A stretch of 64,000 nucleotides of DNA, from the NCBI RefSeq assembly GCF_018917965.1, contig NZ_JAHLPP010000001.1, forward strand, positions 1,116,001 through 1,180,000, in the 5' to 3' direction. Of this stretch, positions 8,043-17,700 are shown piece after piece. The position numbers and the translations under genes are program-made. This stretch comes from Pseudoflavonifractor sp. MSJ-37 (GTDB lineage Bacteria; Bacillota; Clostridia; Oscillospirales; Oscillospiraceae). How positions within the stretch are numbered: the first letter of the stretch is position 1; each line of letters opens with the position of its first letter. The notes beneath the pieces were generated by a model, which was not told where the DNA came from, made no database searches, and saw nothing but the letters and a program-made list of their open reading frames with translations.

Positions 8043-8999
8043 ATGATCTCTTTTCAATTCGAAACCTACATTGCGGATGGTGCGGAGCATTATAGCTATG
8101 GCGCGGACTACGGAAAGGGCATGGTGCAGACATCGAAGACCGTGTCGTTTCCCGAGAGCTTGCTGTCACTCGTTGACATGAACATCGACGAGATCGAGCC
8201 GGCGATCCGGCAGCTCAACGAGGTACTCTGGCAGCTTACGACAACACGGGAGAAACAGTATGCCGAGGAAGTAAACGCACTGTTGGATGAGCTCGAACTG
8301 CGGCACATCTATTTTCAGCAGTTTGCGCTGGACTGGAGGTATCGGCTGTCACGGGCGGTGATCTTCGAACAGTACACGGAGGATATGCTGCCACGCAAAT
8401 ATCTCTATGCGTTACCGGACACCTTGCGACGGATGCAGGGACAGATTGTGGAGCTGTTTGAAAATGTGCTGGATGCGGACAACAGCGACGAGCCGACCTC
8501 GAAGCGAATGGTCGACTATTATCAGCGCAGCGGCGAGACGGCATTTCGATTCTATCCGCAGTCGATTGGGTTTGAGTTGATCGGTGAAGTGTTTACCGAG
8601 GTTCTGACGCCAAATAACATCTACGATATCCTCGACTTCCAGCTCCGCGCCTGTGTGAAGCAGGAAATTAAGATGCGTCGCTGCAAAAACTGCGGCAGGT
8701 ACTTTGCGGTGATGCGGCATGGCGCGACGGAGTACTGCGGTCGCGTGGCCGACGAGCGCGGGCGCACCTGTCGGGAGGTCGGGGCCATCAATACATGGAC
8801 GCGCAGCAAGCGGGACGATGAGGTATTCAAGGTCTACCGCCGAGAGTACAAAAAGCGCTTTGCGTGGATCAAGGCCGGACGGATCACCGACCAGCAGTTT
8901 TACGATTGGAGTGAGCGGGCCAGAGCGGAGAAGGATAAATGTGAGCAGGGCCTGATCTCCCAGAAGGAACTGGAAGCCTGGCTGAAAGAATCCAAATGA
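8043..8999 (+). CDS. DUF6076 domain protein with zinc-finger-like cysteines (318 aa)
   Basis: The only plus-strand gene in the left island. An N-terminal helical region is followed by a cysteine cluster from about residue 220: CKNCGRYF, EYCGR, and TC a few residues later, as in a zinc ribbon. The C-terminus is charged and helical (YRREYKKRFAW, WSERARAEKDKC). This matches DUF6076 as I know it, a family common in clostridial mobile elements and of unknown role; nucleic-acid binding is a reasonable guess. ATG at 8043 is preferred to GTG at 8037 because AGGAGA would then have a normal distance. A strong terminator follows directly. Confidence 0.8.
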   Translation: MISFQFETYIADGAEHYSYGADYGKGMVQTSKTVSFPESLLSLVDMNIDEIEPAIRQLNEVLWQLTTTREKQYAEEVNALLDELELRHIYFQQFALDWRYRLSRAVIFEQYTEDMLPRKYLYALPDTLRRMQGQIVELFENVLDADNSDEPTSKRMVDYYQRSGETAFRFYPQSIGFELIGEVFTEVLTPNNIYDILDFQLRACVKQEIKMRRCKNCGRYFAVMRHGATEYCGRVADERGRTCREVGAINTWTRSKRDDEVFKVYRREYKKRFAWIKAGRITDQQFYDWSERARAEKDKCEQGLISQKELEAWLKESK

Positions 9000-9002
9000 A
9001 AA

Positions 9003-9041
9003 ACCGTGTGCTGACCTTGCGGTCAGCACACGGTGTTCTTT
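9003..9041 (+). terminator. Intrinsic terminator after the DUF6076 gene
   Basis: Perfect 14-bp stem (ACCGTGTGCTGACC / GGTCAGCACACGGT) with the loop TTGC, followed by GTTCTTT. It begins 4 bp after the stop codon. Confidence 0.85.
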
Positions 9042-9058
9042 GTCTATAGCGAGGCAGA
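9036..9058 (+). repeat. 23-bp direct repeat, copy B
   Basis: Begins TTCTTTGTCTATAGCGAGGC and overlaps the tail of the terminator. It matches the 26135 copy best, with similarity continuing about 13 bp further (ATTTTACCCCGCC versus ATTCTGCGCCGCC). Confidence 0.7.
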
Positions 9059-9088
9059 TTTTACCCCGCCCCATGTGGGATCTGAATG

Positions 9089-9946
9089 CTATTTTTCTTT
9101 ATTCCCCGCATCTTCCAGCAGATTTGTAACCACTTCGCTGAGCTGTGCGGCGTTCTTGGAAGTGATGACAGGAACGCCGGTCTGCGTCTCAATGGCCTTC
9201 CGTGTGTCGCCAGCCACCTTGCCACCAGCACGGGCCACGTCGATGTTCTCCGAAAAGGTTGCCGGTGCCTTCTGCTTGGAAATTTCCGTGGTGGTGGCCT
9301 CCGCCAGCATATTCAGCACCAGCTCCAGCGTGGTCATGTTATCACGAAGGTTTTCCTTTTTCAAACCTTTTAGGTTTTTGTACTGGCGGGTAGACATTCC
9401 CGACCACGCGCGTGAGATCTCATCGGTGAGGATGGCGTATTCCACGCCCTTCTGCACGCCGCGGGCATCCCATTCATCGGTCAATTCTTTGCGAACTTGG
9501 ATGGCTTGCAGCCGCTGGTTGATCCACTCGCGGGTATAGCCCTTTTTGAGATAGGTTTCCAACGCCCGCTCGATGGTCAACTCCGGATCGATGGTTTCCT
9601 CAATACGCTCCCGGCCGACCTGTGCCAGCCAGAGTTTGAACGGTTCTGCTTTAGGGGAAGGAATGGACTGGATGATGCGGAGAAGTTGCTCGGTATCGGC
9701 CACATCGGTCAGGCGTTTTTTACCATCATGAGCCGTCATTTTCAAACCGTGACAATTTGTCACGGTTTCATTGCCCTCGGCCTTCAACCGTTGTTTGAGT
9801 TTGCGCCAATACGCCGTGGGATCAACGCTGTCCGTCAGTACACCAACCACATCGACAATGGAGAAGTACCATTCTTCCTTTTCTTCATCCCACGCCGTGC
9901 GGATACGTTGGTTTTCAAAAAGCTGGATTTTATCGTTTGGCTCCAT
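9089..9946 (-). CDS. DinD-like BRO-N domain protein (285 aa)
   Basis: Contains an N-terminal BRO-N/antirepressor-like domain (IQLFENQRIRTAWDEE, WYFSIVDVVGVLT, then YWRKLKQRL) and the middle block typical of DNA-damage-inducible protein D (RIIQSIPSPKAEPFKLWLA, IDPELTIERALETY). In E. coli DinD is LexA-controlled and inhibits RecA-dependent strand exchange. Here the role is inferred from family only. The start at 9946 is set by AAGGAG 9 nt upstream, rather than the ATT-near start eight codons earlier. It lies 16 bp after the helicase gene, so they may be co-transcribed. Confidence 0.85.
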   Translation of the reverse strand: MEPNDKIQLFENQRIRTAWDEEKEEWYFSIVDVVGVLTDSVDPTAYWRKLKQRLKAEGNETVTNCHGLKMTAHDGKKRLTDVADTEQLLRIIQSIPSPKAEPFKLWLAQVGRERIEETIDPELTIERALETYLKKGYTREWINQRLQAIQVRKELTDEWDARGVQKGVEYAILTDEISRAWSGMSTRQYKNLKGLKKENLRDNMTTLELVLNMLAEATTTEISKQKAPATFSENIDVARAGGKVAGDTRKAIETQTGVPVITSKNAAQLSEVVTNLLEDAGNKEK

Positions 9947-9962
9947 ATATGCATTCTCCTTA

Positions 9963-12800
9963 TTAATCATCCTTCATATGTCCGCTCTCTAACGGCACCA
10001 TATAGGTGCACTTCTTTTCTTCGTTAAGATAGTTGGTGCAACCATAGAATATGTCACCATTCTTCGGATTCTTTTTGACGATTAAATAACCATCTGTACA
10101 TTTAGGACATTTCAAAATGTCATGCATATGCGTCCTGTCATTGGTCATGAAGTCGCAAAGTTCTGCCTCGTTTGTACATATCCAGAGATTCAGGCCATAG
10201 TTTTTATTAAACTCGTACTTTAGAGGAAAACCGCATACGGGGCAGCGCAAGTTAAACAGGTCCACTACTTGCATATTGAGCTCATCATCATGTGGAATAT
10301 TGAAATCCTTAATGAGTTCTACAAGAAATCTGGATGGTTTCGTTTTAGGTGCCGCGATATATACCCTGTTTTTTGTCCGTGTCATCGCCACATAAAACAA
10401 TCGCCGCTCTTCTGCAAAGGGCATGCTATTGTCCTCATATGTAACGAGCTTAATAATAGGATCATCTTCTATCTGGCACGGGAACCCGAATTTTCCTTCG
10501 AACATATTGATCAGAATTACGTTGTCATACCCAAGTCCCTTAGAGCTATGCGCCGTCATAAATGTTATCTTTGCATTTGGATACTTCTCGCTTCTAATCG
10601 CACCGCCCGGCAATTCGCTGAACCGATTTGTTCGGTATAGCTTGTACATATCATAATTGTATCGTCCGATCAGCAAAATCGAACTCTGCTCGCCATACTC
10701 AGATATAATCTCGCCAATGACATGCTCGATGGTATCTGCAAGTCGCTCCATTGGTTTGATACTATCATCGAAAACTTCAAGAACAATCGGGTTCTCAAGA
10801 TGCTTTGGAGAAATCAACTGCTTTCGGATTTGCGAAGTATTTCTTTGTACAAAGCCTCCAGCAATATCGATAAGTTCCTGAGAATTACGGTAGGTATGAG
10901 TAATCTTCAACTCCGTTCCAGCCCCCATAAGCTCCAGGAAACGAGTAAATAGCGTTATATCAGAGCCAGAAAAAGCATATATCGACTGCCAGTCATCACC
11001 GACCGCAACAACCTTCGCCTGTGTAATTTGAGATAGCCTTTTCGTTAGATTGAATCTCTGACGAGCAATGTCTTGGAACTCATCAATGATGATGTACTTG
11101 TAAGGGAGCGTGACATTCTGCCGCTCAATCTCCTGCAAATAGAAGTGTGCATCATTTATCATGTCTGCAAAGTCTATCTGATTGCGTTGTTTCAGCACGG
11201 ATTGATAGTGGTAATACACCTGCTCGGCAATATCCAGAAACAGAAGCGTTCTCGGATTGTCTGTTCTTTCTCGCAAAATAGCGAAGCCGCCATCGTCATA
11301 ACCGGTTGTTTTGTATTGCTCAATAAACTTCATCATAAAGATGATCAGCTTATAAATATACTTATCTTTTCCGGTTGCTACAATTTTCTTATAAACTTCC
11401 TTCAAATTACGAGGCTTTAAGATAAAGCCTTCTTTTTCAAGAACTTCTTTCAGATGGTCCAGGAGAGGACGTCGATCCGTATAGAAGGACCATGTTTCCA
11501 GCAATGTAGTTTTATTGGTCTTATGAATACGGCGCTTATCACTAATGGCGCGAAGATAACGCTGCCGCTGCTGCGGAGTAAACAGGCTGTTGTAGCCGCT
11601 CTCGCTGAGTGCATAGTGCTCCAGCCAAACGCTGTGCTCCCCCTGTGAAATATAGAAATCAGGTGTGTATTTTTTGTTACGAGAAGGCGATCCAAAGGGA
11701 TACACTCTTTCATACTCATAATCCAGTCCGTTCAGATACAGGAAATTTGCAATTTGTACTTCCTGCATGGAACGCAGATATTCTCCCGTTATGGTCCGAG
11801 TCTTTTTCGTGCGCTGCTGTTCGACTTTTTTAATGTACTCGCCCAGCCCACTTTTCAGTGTTTCAAAGTCCTGCGCCGCTTTGTAAAGGTGGTATTGATT
11901 CAGATCCGTAAATTTGAAGACATCCTCGGACAGATCAAAATAATATCCCAAGAACAAAACCAGGTTACGCATAAGCTGCTTGTTGTGAAAAATTGTCTTT
12001 TCCAGCATATCAAAAATAATCTGCTGGGAAGAAAAATTGATCTCAGGCGGTTCTGCCGAAAACTGCTTTACAATATCATACGCAAAAGCATGGAAGGTAC
12101 AGATCTTTGCCGGAATGCCAAGTCCCTTATTGATACGATCACGCAGTTCTCCAATCGCCTTGTTCGTATAGGAGATCACAATGATCTCTCCCGGATCTAT
12201 ATTCTTTTTCTCAACCAGATACTTGACCTTTGCAGCCATCGTTGTGGTTTTTCCCGCACCTGCGCCAGCTACCAACAGGCAGTAGTCATCATCGGTAATT
12301 ACTGCACGGCGCTGCTCTTCATCCAACTGGATATTAGGGTCAATCTGTTTTAGGATATTGTCAAAATAGTCTTTATCCCGCTCCAGCGTGCGGTCCACAT
12401 ATGTGGTATTATGCGCCGTAATATCTCCATCCAAAGATTGCATCTGGCGCAAGAAACGGCGCAGTGAGTCGATATCAACTCGTATCGCCGCAGCGTTATT
12501 GCAGACATATTGAAAAATAAGCTTATTGGTTAGGCTCTCGTTGTATTTTCCATATGTATCCCGCAACCTCTGCGCATCTCTGTGCGAAATATAGTGTTCT
12601 GCTGAAAACAACTGGGCGTGGTCTCGTTCGAAAGAAATCAGGACGTTTTGCAGATTTTTGTAATCCAGTCCCGCCTCTTTCATGTGCGGAGTATTCTTAC
12701 TCAAAGAGGAAAAGTATGATGCTGGCAGCCCGCAGTGAGGGCATTTTTCAGCTCTGTCGGAAATTGAATTTCCACACTCCGGGCAACGAATTAAGGCCAT
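9963..12800 (-). CDS. UvrD/helicase-IV-like SF1 helicase with zinc-binding ends (945 aa)
   Basis: ATP-dependent SF1 DNA helicase. N-terminal zinc ribbon (CPECGNSISDRAEKCPHCG, residues 5-24). Walker A GAGAGKTTT near 175, Walker B/II IIIDEFQDIARQRF near 572, then motif III VAVGDDWQSIYAFSGSD, and the C-terminal motif FYVAMTRTKN. Between motifs I and II sits an insert (EVQIANFLYLNGLDYEYERV, then YTPDFYI and WLEHYAL) that resembles the endonuclease-like insert of E. coli helicase IV. The C-terminus has two more Cys4 modules, the last one topoisomerase-zinc-finger-like (CPKCTDGYLIV). The start at 12800 follows AAGGAGGACACAGAT. The two small upstream genes on the same strand are probably part of the same unit. 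Defence or repair function is inferred. Confidence 0.88.
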   Translation of the reverse strand: MALIRCPECGNSISDRAEKCPHCGLPASYFSSLSKNTPHMKEAGLDYKNLQNVLISFERDHAQLFSAEHYISHRDAQRLRDTYGKYNESLTNKLIFQYVCNNAAAIRVDIDSLRRFLRQMQSLDGDITAHNTTYVDRTLERDKDYFDNILKQIDPNIQLDEEQRRAVITDDDYCLLVAGAGAGKTTTMAAKVKYLVEKKNIDPGEIIVISYTNKAIGELRDRINKGLGIPAKICTFHAFAYDIVKQFSAEPPEINFSSQQIIFDMLEKTIFHNKQLMRNLVLFLGYYFDLSEDVFKFTDLNQYHLYKAAQDFETLKSGLGEYIKKVEQQRTKKTRTITGEYLRSMQEVQIANFLYLNGLDYEYERVYPFGSPSRNKKYTPDFYISQGEHSVWLEHYALSESGYNSLFTPQQRQRYLRAISDKRRIHKTNKTTLLETWSFYTDRRPLLDHLKEVLEKEGFILKPRNLKEVYKKIVATGKDKYIYKLIIFMMKFIEQYKTTGYDDGGFAILRERTDNPRTLLFLDIAEQVYYHYQSVLKQRNQIDFADMINDAHFYLQEIERQNVTLPYKYIIIDEFQDIARQRFNLTKRLSQITQAKVVAVGDDWQSIYAFSGSDITLFTRFLELMGAGTELKITHTYRNSQELIDIAGGFVQRNTSQIRKQLISPKHLENPIVLEVFDDSIKPMERLADTIEHVIGEIISEYGEQSSILLIGRYNYDMYKLYRTNRFSELPGGAIRSEKYPNAKITFMTAHSSKGLGYDNVILINMFEGKFGFPCQIEDDPIIKLVTYEDNSMPFAEERRLFYVAMTRTKNRVYIAAPKTKPSRFLVELIKDFNIPHDDELNMQVVDLFNLRCPVCGFPLKYEFNKNYGLNLWICTNEAELCDFMTNDRTHMHDILKCPKCTDGYLIVKKNPKNGDIFYGCTNYLNEEKKCTYMVPLESGHMKDD

Positions 12801-12833
12801 ATCTGTGTCCTCCTTGTGGCATCGCAAAGTAAA

Positions 12834-12983
12834 CTATGCGTCAAATCCAAGCTTTTTCAGTCTTCCTCGTACCGCCGATGCGCTGCGCTTTAGGGTAATG
12901 GCGATCTCACTCACTGGTACGGACTTCTTATATAGGTCAATGAGGCAGTCATCATGATCTTTCGTCCATGGAGCGCCTTGCAT
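12834..12983 (-). CDS. Small Myb/SANT-like HTH protein (49 aa)
   Basis: A short frame from ATG at 12983 to TAG at 12834 encodes MQGAPWTKDHDDCLIDLYKK, then SVPVSEIAITLKRSASAVRG and a basic end. This has the shape of a single SANT/Myb-type or sigma-like helix-turn-helix (W-x-x-x-x-D, L..LY, then a recognition helix with SAVRGRLKKLG). It starts 6 bp after the stop of the 187-aa gene and ends 33 bp before the helicase start, so a small DNA-binding subunit of this cassette is likely. The ribosome binding site is weak (GACAGAG), which fits translational coupling. Confidence 0.6.
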   Translation of the reverse strand: MQGAPWTKDHDDCLIDLYKKSVPVSEIAITLKRSASAVRGRLKKLGFDA

Positions 12984-12989
12984 CTCTGT

Positions 12990-13553
12990 CTACATATTCT
13001 CTGCTGTGAGAATTGCATCCAGATTGTCTATGATAAAATGCTGCGCGGCATTGTTGTAAACGACAACCTGATAGGGTCCGTTGCTGCTCGTTCGTTCTTC
13101 CACGGAAATGCCGGTTTCTTCGCCAATTTTCGTTGGCCTTTTCGTACGCTTTCCGTCTGGTGTGAGCGCGCATTCCATCATTCCAATTTCCGTGAGCCAT
13201 GTGAGAATTCCTGAATAGGTAAGTTTTTGCATAGTGTCATTATCAGCCAGAGCGTTTATCCGCTTGGCAATTTCGCTGGCCGGAATAGGCACCTCAGAAT
13301 AGACAAACTGGCTTCTTTTCTCAATGGGGATTTCAAGAGGAAGCTTTTTAGGTTTCTTATTCACAGCCGTCTTCGTCCCGCCGTTTTCAATTACCTGCCG
13401 CAACACGTCAGATATGAAGAAAAAGCAACGCGATAACCGGACATTGTTGATAAGATCATCGTCTGGTGCCATGGTGTCATCGATGGGATTGATGCCATTC
13501 GCCAGCTTGTCCATATACATTTTTGCCCGTTCTATTTTTTCAAGTTCCGTCAT
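12990..13553 (-). CDS. Protein of unknown function, winged-helix-like C-terminus (187 aa)
   Basis: I do not recognise a named family. The N-terminus is helical (MTELEKIERAKMYMDKLANG) with NVRLSRCFFFISDVLRQVI. The middle contains IPASEIAKRINAL and a segment resembling a winged helix (LTYSGILTWLTEIGMMECAL, DGKRTKRPTKIGEETGI). The C-terminal part would then be the wing. I have the impression that such proteins accompany helicases in clostridial islands. GGAGGAACGT lies upstream of the ATG. It is the first gene of a three-gene cassette with the 49-aa HTH protein and the helicase. Confidence 0.7.
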   Translation of the reverse strand: MTELEKIERAKMYMDKLANGINPIDDTMAPDDDLINNVRLSRCFFFISDVLRQVIENGGTKTAVNKKPKKLPLEIPIEKRSQFVYSEVPIPASEIAKRINALADNDTMQKLTYSGILTWLTEIGMMECALTPDGKRTKRPTKIGEETGISVEERTSSNGPYQVVVYNNAAQHFIIDNLDAILTAENM

Positions 13554-13564
13554 ACGTTCCTCCT

Positions 13565-13762
13565 TTACCCCACTACCAACTTACTTGTCTTCTTCAAAAA
13601 CTTCGCTGGGATTGGACGGGCCAGCTGCCAGGTGATATTCATCGGCCTGCTGCCTGTGTGCTTCACGTAGTTCGCCGTGCCCAGATAGGTGTACGCCTCC
13701 GCGCCACCGGTCACACGGTCTGACTTAAACTCACAGGCGAACAGTAACACCTTAAGTACATT
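13565..13762 (-). pseudogene. C-terminal remnant resembling a DUF3427-type helicase
   Basis: About 61 in-frame residues ending in a stop at 13565: ACEFKSDRVTGG, YTYLGTANYVKHTGSRPMNI and TWQLARPIPAKFL. The block F/YLG-x-A-x-Y-V-x-H-x-G-x-x-PMxIxW is what I remember from the extreme C-terminus of DUF3427 helicase/nuclease proteins. An in-frame TAG lies just upstream and no start or ribosome binding site is present. I therefore read it as the tail of a deleted gene. The following 13,763-14,009 holds nothing I recognise. Confidence 0.5.
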
Positions 13763-14009
13763 CTACTTCTGTTTGTATTTGTGCTGAGAGTTTTTCTCTT
13801 ATGGCGATGGTAACCTTGGGTATCCCATAAAACTAATCTGACCAATAACTCCATCCTGGCTGGCGATGTATCTTTTCACCAGCCTATTTCGTTATGCTTT
13901 TTTCGGTCTCGTAAATTTTGCGAAACTTTTTTCATTTCGGCTACTGACTTTTGTTTGCATGACTCCCCACATCAAAAAACTCAATTGCCATTTTACCAGA
14001 CATTGTTCG

Positions 14010-14726
14010 TCATTCTTCAAAATCGGAATCCATATAATCCAACTTACTTTCGTTCAACAGCTTCTTTCGCTCCTGCCATTGCGGCATATACTGGTTTAAA
14101 ATAGCGACAAACTCCGGACCATGACTTTTGACTTTCAGATGTGCCAGCTCGTGCAGGATTACATATTCAAGACTCTCTATCGACTTCTTCGCCAACTGAA
14201 GATTTAGCCAAATTTTTTGTGTGTTTGTGTTGCAGGTGCCCCATTTGGTGGTCATATATTTGCTTTGCCAACCGCTACAGTAAAGCCCCGTAGTTTTCTC
14301 CCACTTGGGAAGATATTTCGCCACTTCCTGTTTCAAGAGGTTGCGGTACCATTCATTTACGAAGCTCTCTCTCTGCTTTGGACTGCTTTCTTTTCTAACC
14401 GTCAGAATAGCCTTGTCACCCGAAAGTGTGAGAGCATTGCCTTTGTAGCTGTATTCCACTTGAAGAAAGTACTGCTTACCCCAAACATATAATGTTTCCC
14501 CGGACACATACTGCCGCTCGCTTTGACGCGGCTGCTGTTGAAACTTCTCCTGTTGTTTTTTGATCCAGCCGAGTTTTGTCCGAACGAACATCGTAATTGC
14601 TTCATCCGTCAGTTGCGTGGGTGCCGATACACGAACCCTGCCGTCCGGTGGAAGCACAGAGAGATGCAAATTTTTAATATTTTTTCTGATAACTTCCACA
14701 GGAATATTGAAAATAACTATTTGCAT
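14010..14726 (-). CDS. YgjP/SprT-like M48 family metallopeptidase (238 aa)
   Basis: Zinc metallopeptidase of the YgjP (DUF45) type. The signature HELAHLKVKSHGPEF gives the two zinc histidines and the catalytic Glu, preceded by WGTCNTNTQKIWLNLQL, the usual substrate-side block. The N-terminal half carries NLHLSVLPPDGRVRVSAP and QYVSGETLYVWGK. The start codon shares one base with the hsdR stop (TGATG), so the two are translationally coupled. Genes of this type are frequent partners of hsdR; why is not known. A second locus in this window (31,583-32,607) has the same pairing. Confidence 0.9.
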   Translation of the reverse strand: MQIVIFNIPVEVIRKNIKNLHLSVLPPDGRVRVSAPTQLTDEAITMFVRTKLGWIKKQQEKFQQQPRQSERQYVSGETLYVWGKQYFLQVEYSYKGNALTLSGDKAILTVRKESSPKQRESFVNEWYRNLLKQEVAKYLPKWEKTTGLYCSGWQSKYMTTKWGTCNTNTQKIWLNLQLAKKSIESLEYVILHELAHLKVKSHGPEFVAILNQYMPQWQERKKLLNESKLDYMDSDFEE

Positions 14727-17700
14727 CAGTACTCCTCTTGTTCCACAACAATTTGATAAATTCGCTCCACTTCGCTATCGTCATTCAAAAGTTGATAGAG
14801 CGCTCGCTTGATTTTATTTGCCTTAACCGGATTATTTCGGAAACCATCGAGCCGCGCCTTGACAATGGCTTTGTGCAGCTTCAAGGCAGTCGCCTCATCT
14901 TCTCCGCAATTATCATAGAGCGCCCGCAGTGCGCCATTGGAACGAATACTCTCAGGGTACTTTGTATTCTCCTCGGGCTTTGCAACATTTTTCGCCAGTT
15001 CCATGTATGTGTCCAGCAACTGCCCGTAGGCAATCACTCCGCGGCGGCGGTCAAGTATCAACTGCTCCAGGATTTCAGACATTTTTGCGTAATAAGCAGG
15101 GTTGATGACCATTCGCTCAACAACCTTTTTGCGGATGTTGTTCTCAATGGTTTCTGCCGCACTCTCCTGCTCGCCTTTTTGCTCGCTCTTCAGCTTATTT
15201 TCCTGCGAGATGATGAAATCAAGCAGGGTAAAGTCATCCATGCTGCCGATCTTTTGCGACTCGCTGGCTGAGATGTAGTTGTCAATCAGATACCGCATAC
15301 CCGGTTCGTAGGCTTTCAGATCAATAAAATCGCCGCTGGCCCTACCAATCGTGTCACGCATGTTCACATAGAACGCAACCCTGTCGTCCAATGCGCTTTG
15401 CTCGGAAAGGGTATACCCTAAATCCGTCATACGAGGCTTTAACTCCGCAAAAGCGCGAATCAAGCGTCCAACGAGCTTGTACAACTTCTCACGAATGCGG
15501 GCAAAGGCATCGTCCTGATTTTCGTCGCGACCACTTTCACCGCAGAAATAGTGGATATAGTCGAGCTCTTTTCTGGGCAATTCGACGCCCTCGCAAAGCT
15601 CATCCAATTCCTCCAGGGTATCAACGAAATACTTTTTCGCTTCTGTTGCTCTATCTTTCAAAAGCCCATCGACATCCTCTGCATCATAGCTTTCAAAGGC
15701 ACCGGCGGTATACTTGTTCATGGCATCCGCCAAGTCTCCGAATAGTTCCTTGTAATCTACAATATAGCCAAAGTCTTTGCTCTCGCCATCCAGACGATTG
15801 ACTCGGCAGATCGCCTGGAACAGGCCGTGGTCATGCATCGCCTTATCGATGTAGAGGTAGGTACAGCTGGGAGCATCGAAACCGGTAAGCAGCTTGTCAA
15901 CTACGATCAGCAGTTTCATGTTTGCGGGTTCGTCCACAAACTTGCGTTTTGCTTCCGCTTCAAAAGCTTCTACTTTTTTGGCAATCTGCGTCTTGTCCTC
16001 CGACGGGTCAACGCCGATCATTTTCAGATAAGTGCTGTATTTTTCAAATGTTTCGGTTTCTTCCTCGTCGCTGACAGTATCCGTTCTTAAATCACCGGCT
16101 TGCGGCGCATAAGAAGAAATAATCGCACATTTCCGGAAACCCTTGCTTTGGAAAATTTCATAATATCGGCATGCTGAATACACAGAACCGGCCACAAGGA
16201 TAGCATTTCCGTTTCCGTCCATCAGTCGTGCCTTGGTGGCAAAATCAAAGATGATATCATTGGCGATTTGCTCCAAGCGGGAGCGAGAGGAGAAAATCTT
16301 TTGCAGGTTACCCCAATATGCTTTGAGTTTTGCTTTTGCTCTGGGGGCCAGCCCAACGGTTTTTGCCTCAAACCATGCGTCGATTCTATTCTGAGAGGTC
16401 ATGCCCTGCGGCACATCTCTGGCCTCGTACCGCAGATCCAGCACAACGCCGTCTCGAACACCTTCGTTGAACTTGTAGGTATGGATATATCCGCCGAAGG
16501 TTTCCAGACTGGTCTTTTTGTCCTTCTTCAAAAGCGGCGTGCCCGTGAAACCGATAAAGATGGCATTGGGAAGGATCGTCTTCATGGCCGCGTGGAGCTT
16601 ACCGGACTGAGTGCGGTGGCACTCATCCACAAACACCACAATATCACCCTTTGCGGAAAAATCCTTGGGCAATGCGTTTTTCAAATCTTCGATGTATTTT
16701 TCGTAATCTGTTTCTGAGCTGTCGCTGCCGCGCTTTCCGAATTTATGTACCAGAGAGCACAGAAGACGGTCATCGAAAGCATTCAGGCGTTCAAGCAGAT
16801 CTTTTCCACTCTTAGTGCGGACGATATTCTCATCCACACCCTTGTAATTCTTTTCGATTTGCTCATCCAATTCCTCGCGGTCGGTAACAACCAATACACG
16901 CGCATTGGGATTATTCTCCAAAATCCACTTGGAGAACCACACCATCGTCAGACTCTTGCCGCTGCCCTGGGTATGCCAAACGATGCCGCCGCTCTTCTTG
17001 TCCGTCAAACGATGCTGCGCCCGCTTGATGGCATAGTACTGATTATAACGGCAAACCTTTTTGATGCCCTTATCGAAGATCACAAAGTTATGGATCAGAT
17101 CAAGGAAACGCTTTTTGTAAAACAGCGCAAAAATCTGCTTTTCCAACTTGCCGGGAATACTCTCGCAATATTCCTCAACCTCAATATCCACAATATTGCG
17201 TTCCGTCTGATGCTCGGTAAAGCCGTCGTCTTTCCATTCCAGATAGTGCTTTTCCGGGGTAAGCAGCGTACCATAGCGCAAGCCCTCACTGTCGTTACCG
17301 GCCATGCAGAACTGAATGGTGGTAAAGAAATCTTCGATGAAATTCGATTTCTGGTTGGTCAGATTCTGCCGGATGCCGTTGGACACGGATACGCTACTCT
17401 TTTTCAGTTCGATCACCGCAAGTGCGATGCCGTTCACATAGAGAACGATATCCGGGCGCTTGGTGTTGTTGCTTACAATGGTGACTTCTTCCGCAATGTA
17501 GAAGTCGTTTTTGCTGACGTCTTCAAAGTCAATAAAATATACCGTCTTAGGGGACTGCTCCACAGACTCTTTGACCTTAGCACCGTATTTCAGCAGACTG
17601 TAAACCTCTTTGTTGGCGTGGTACAGGCCCTGCTGCAGATTGGTAGAGGTCTTCACCAAGGCATCCACTGCATTGGATGCAAGCTTTTCGGAGTAGCCTT

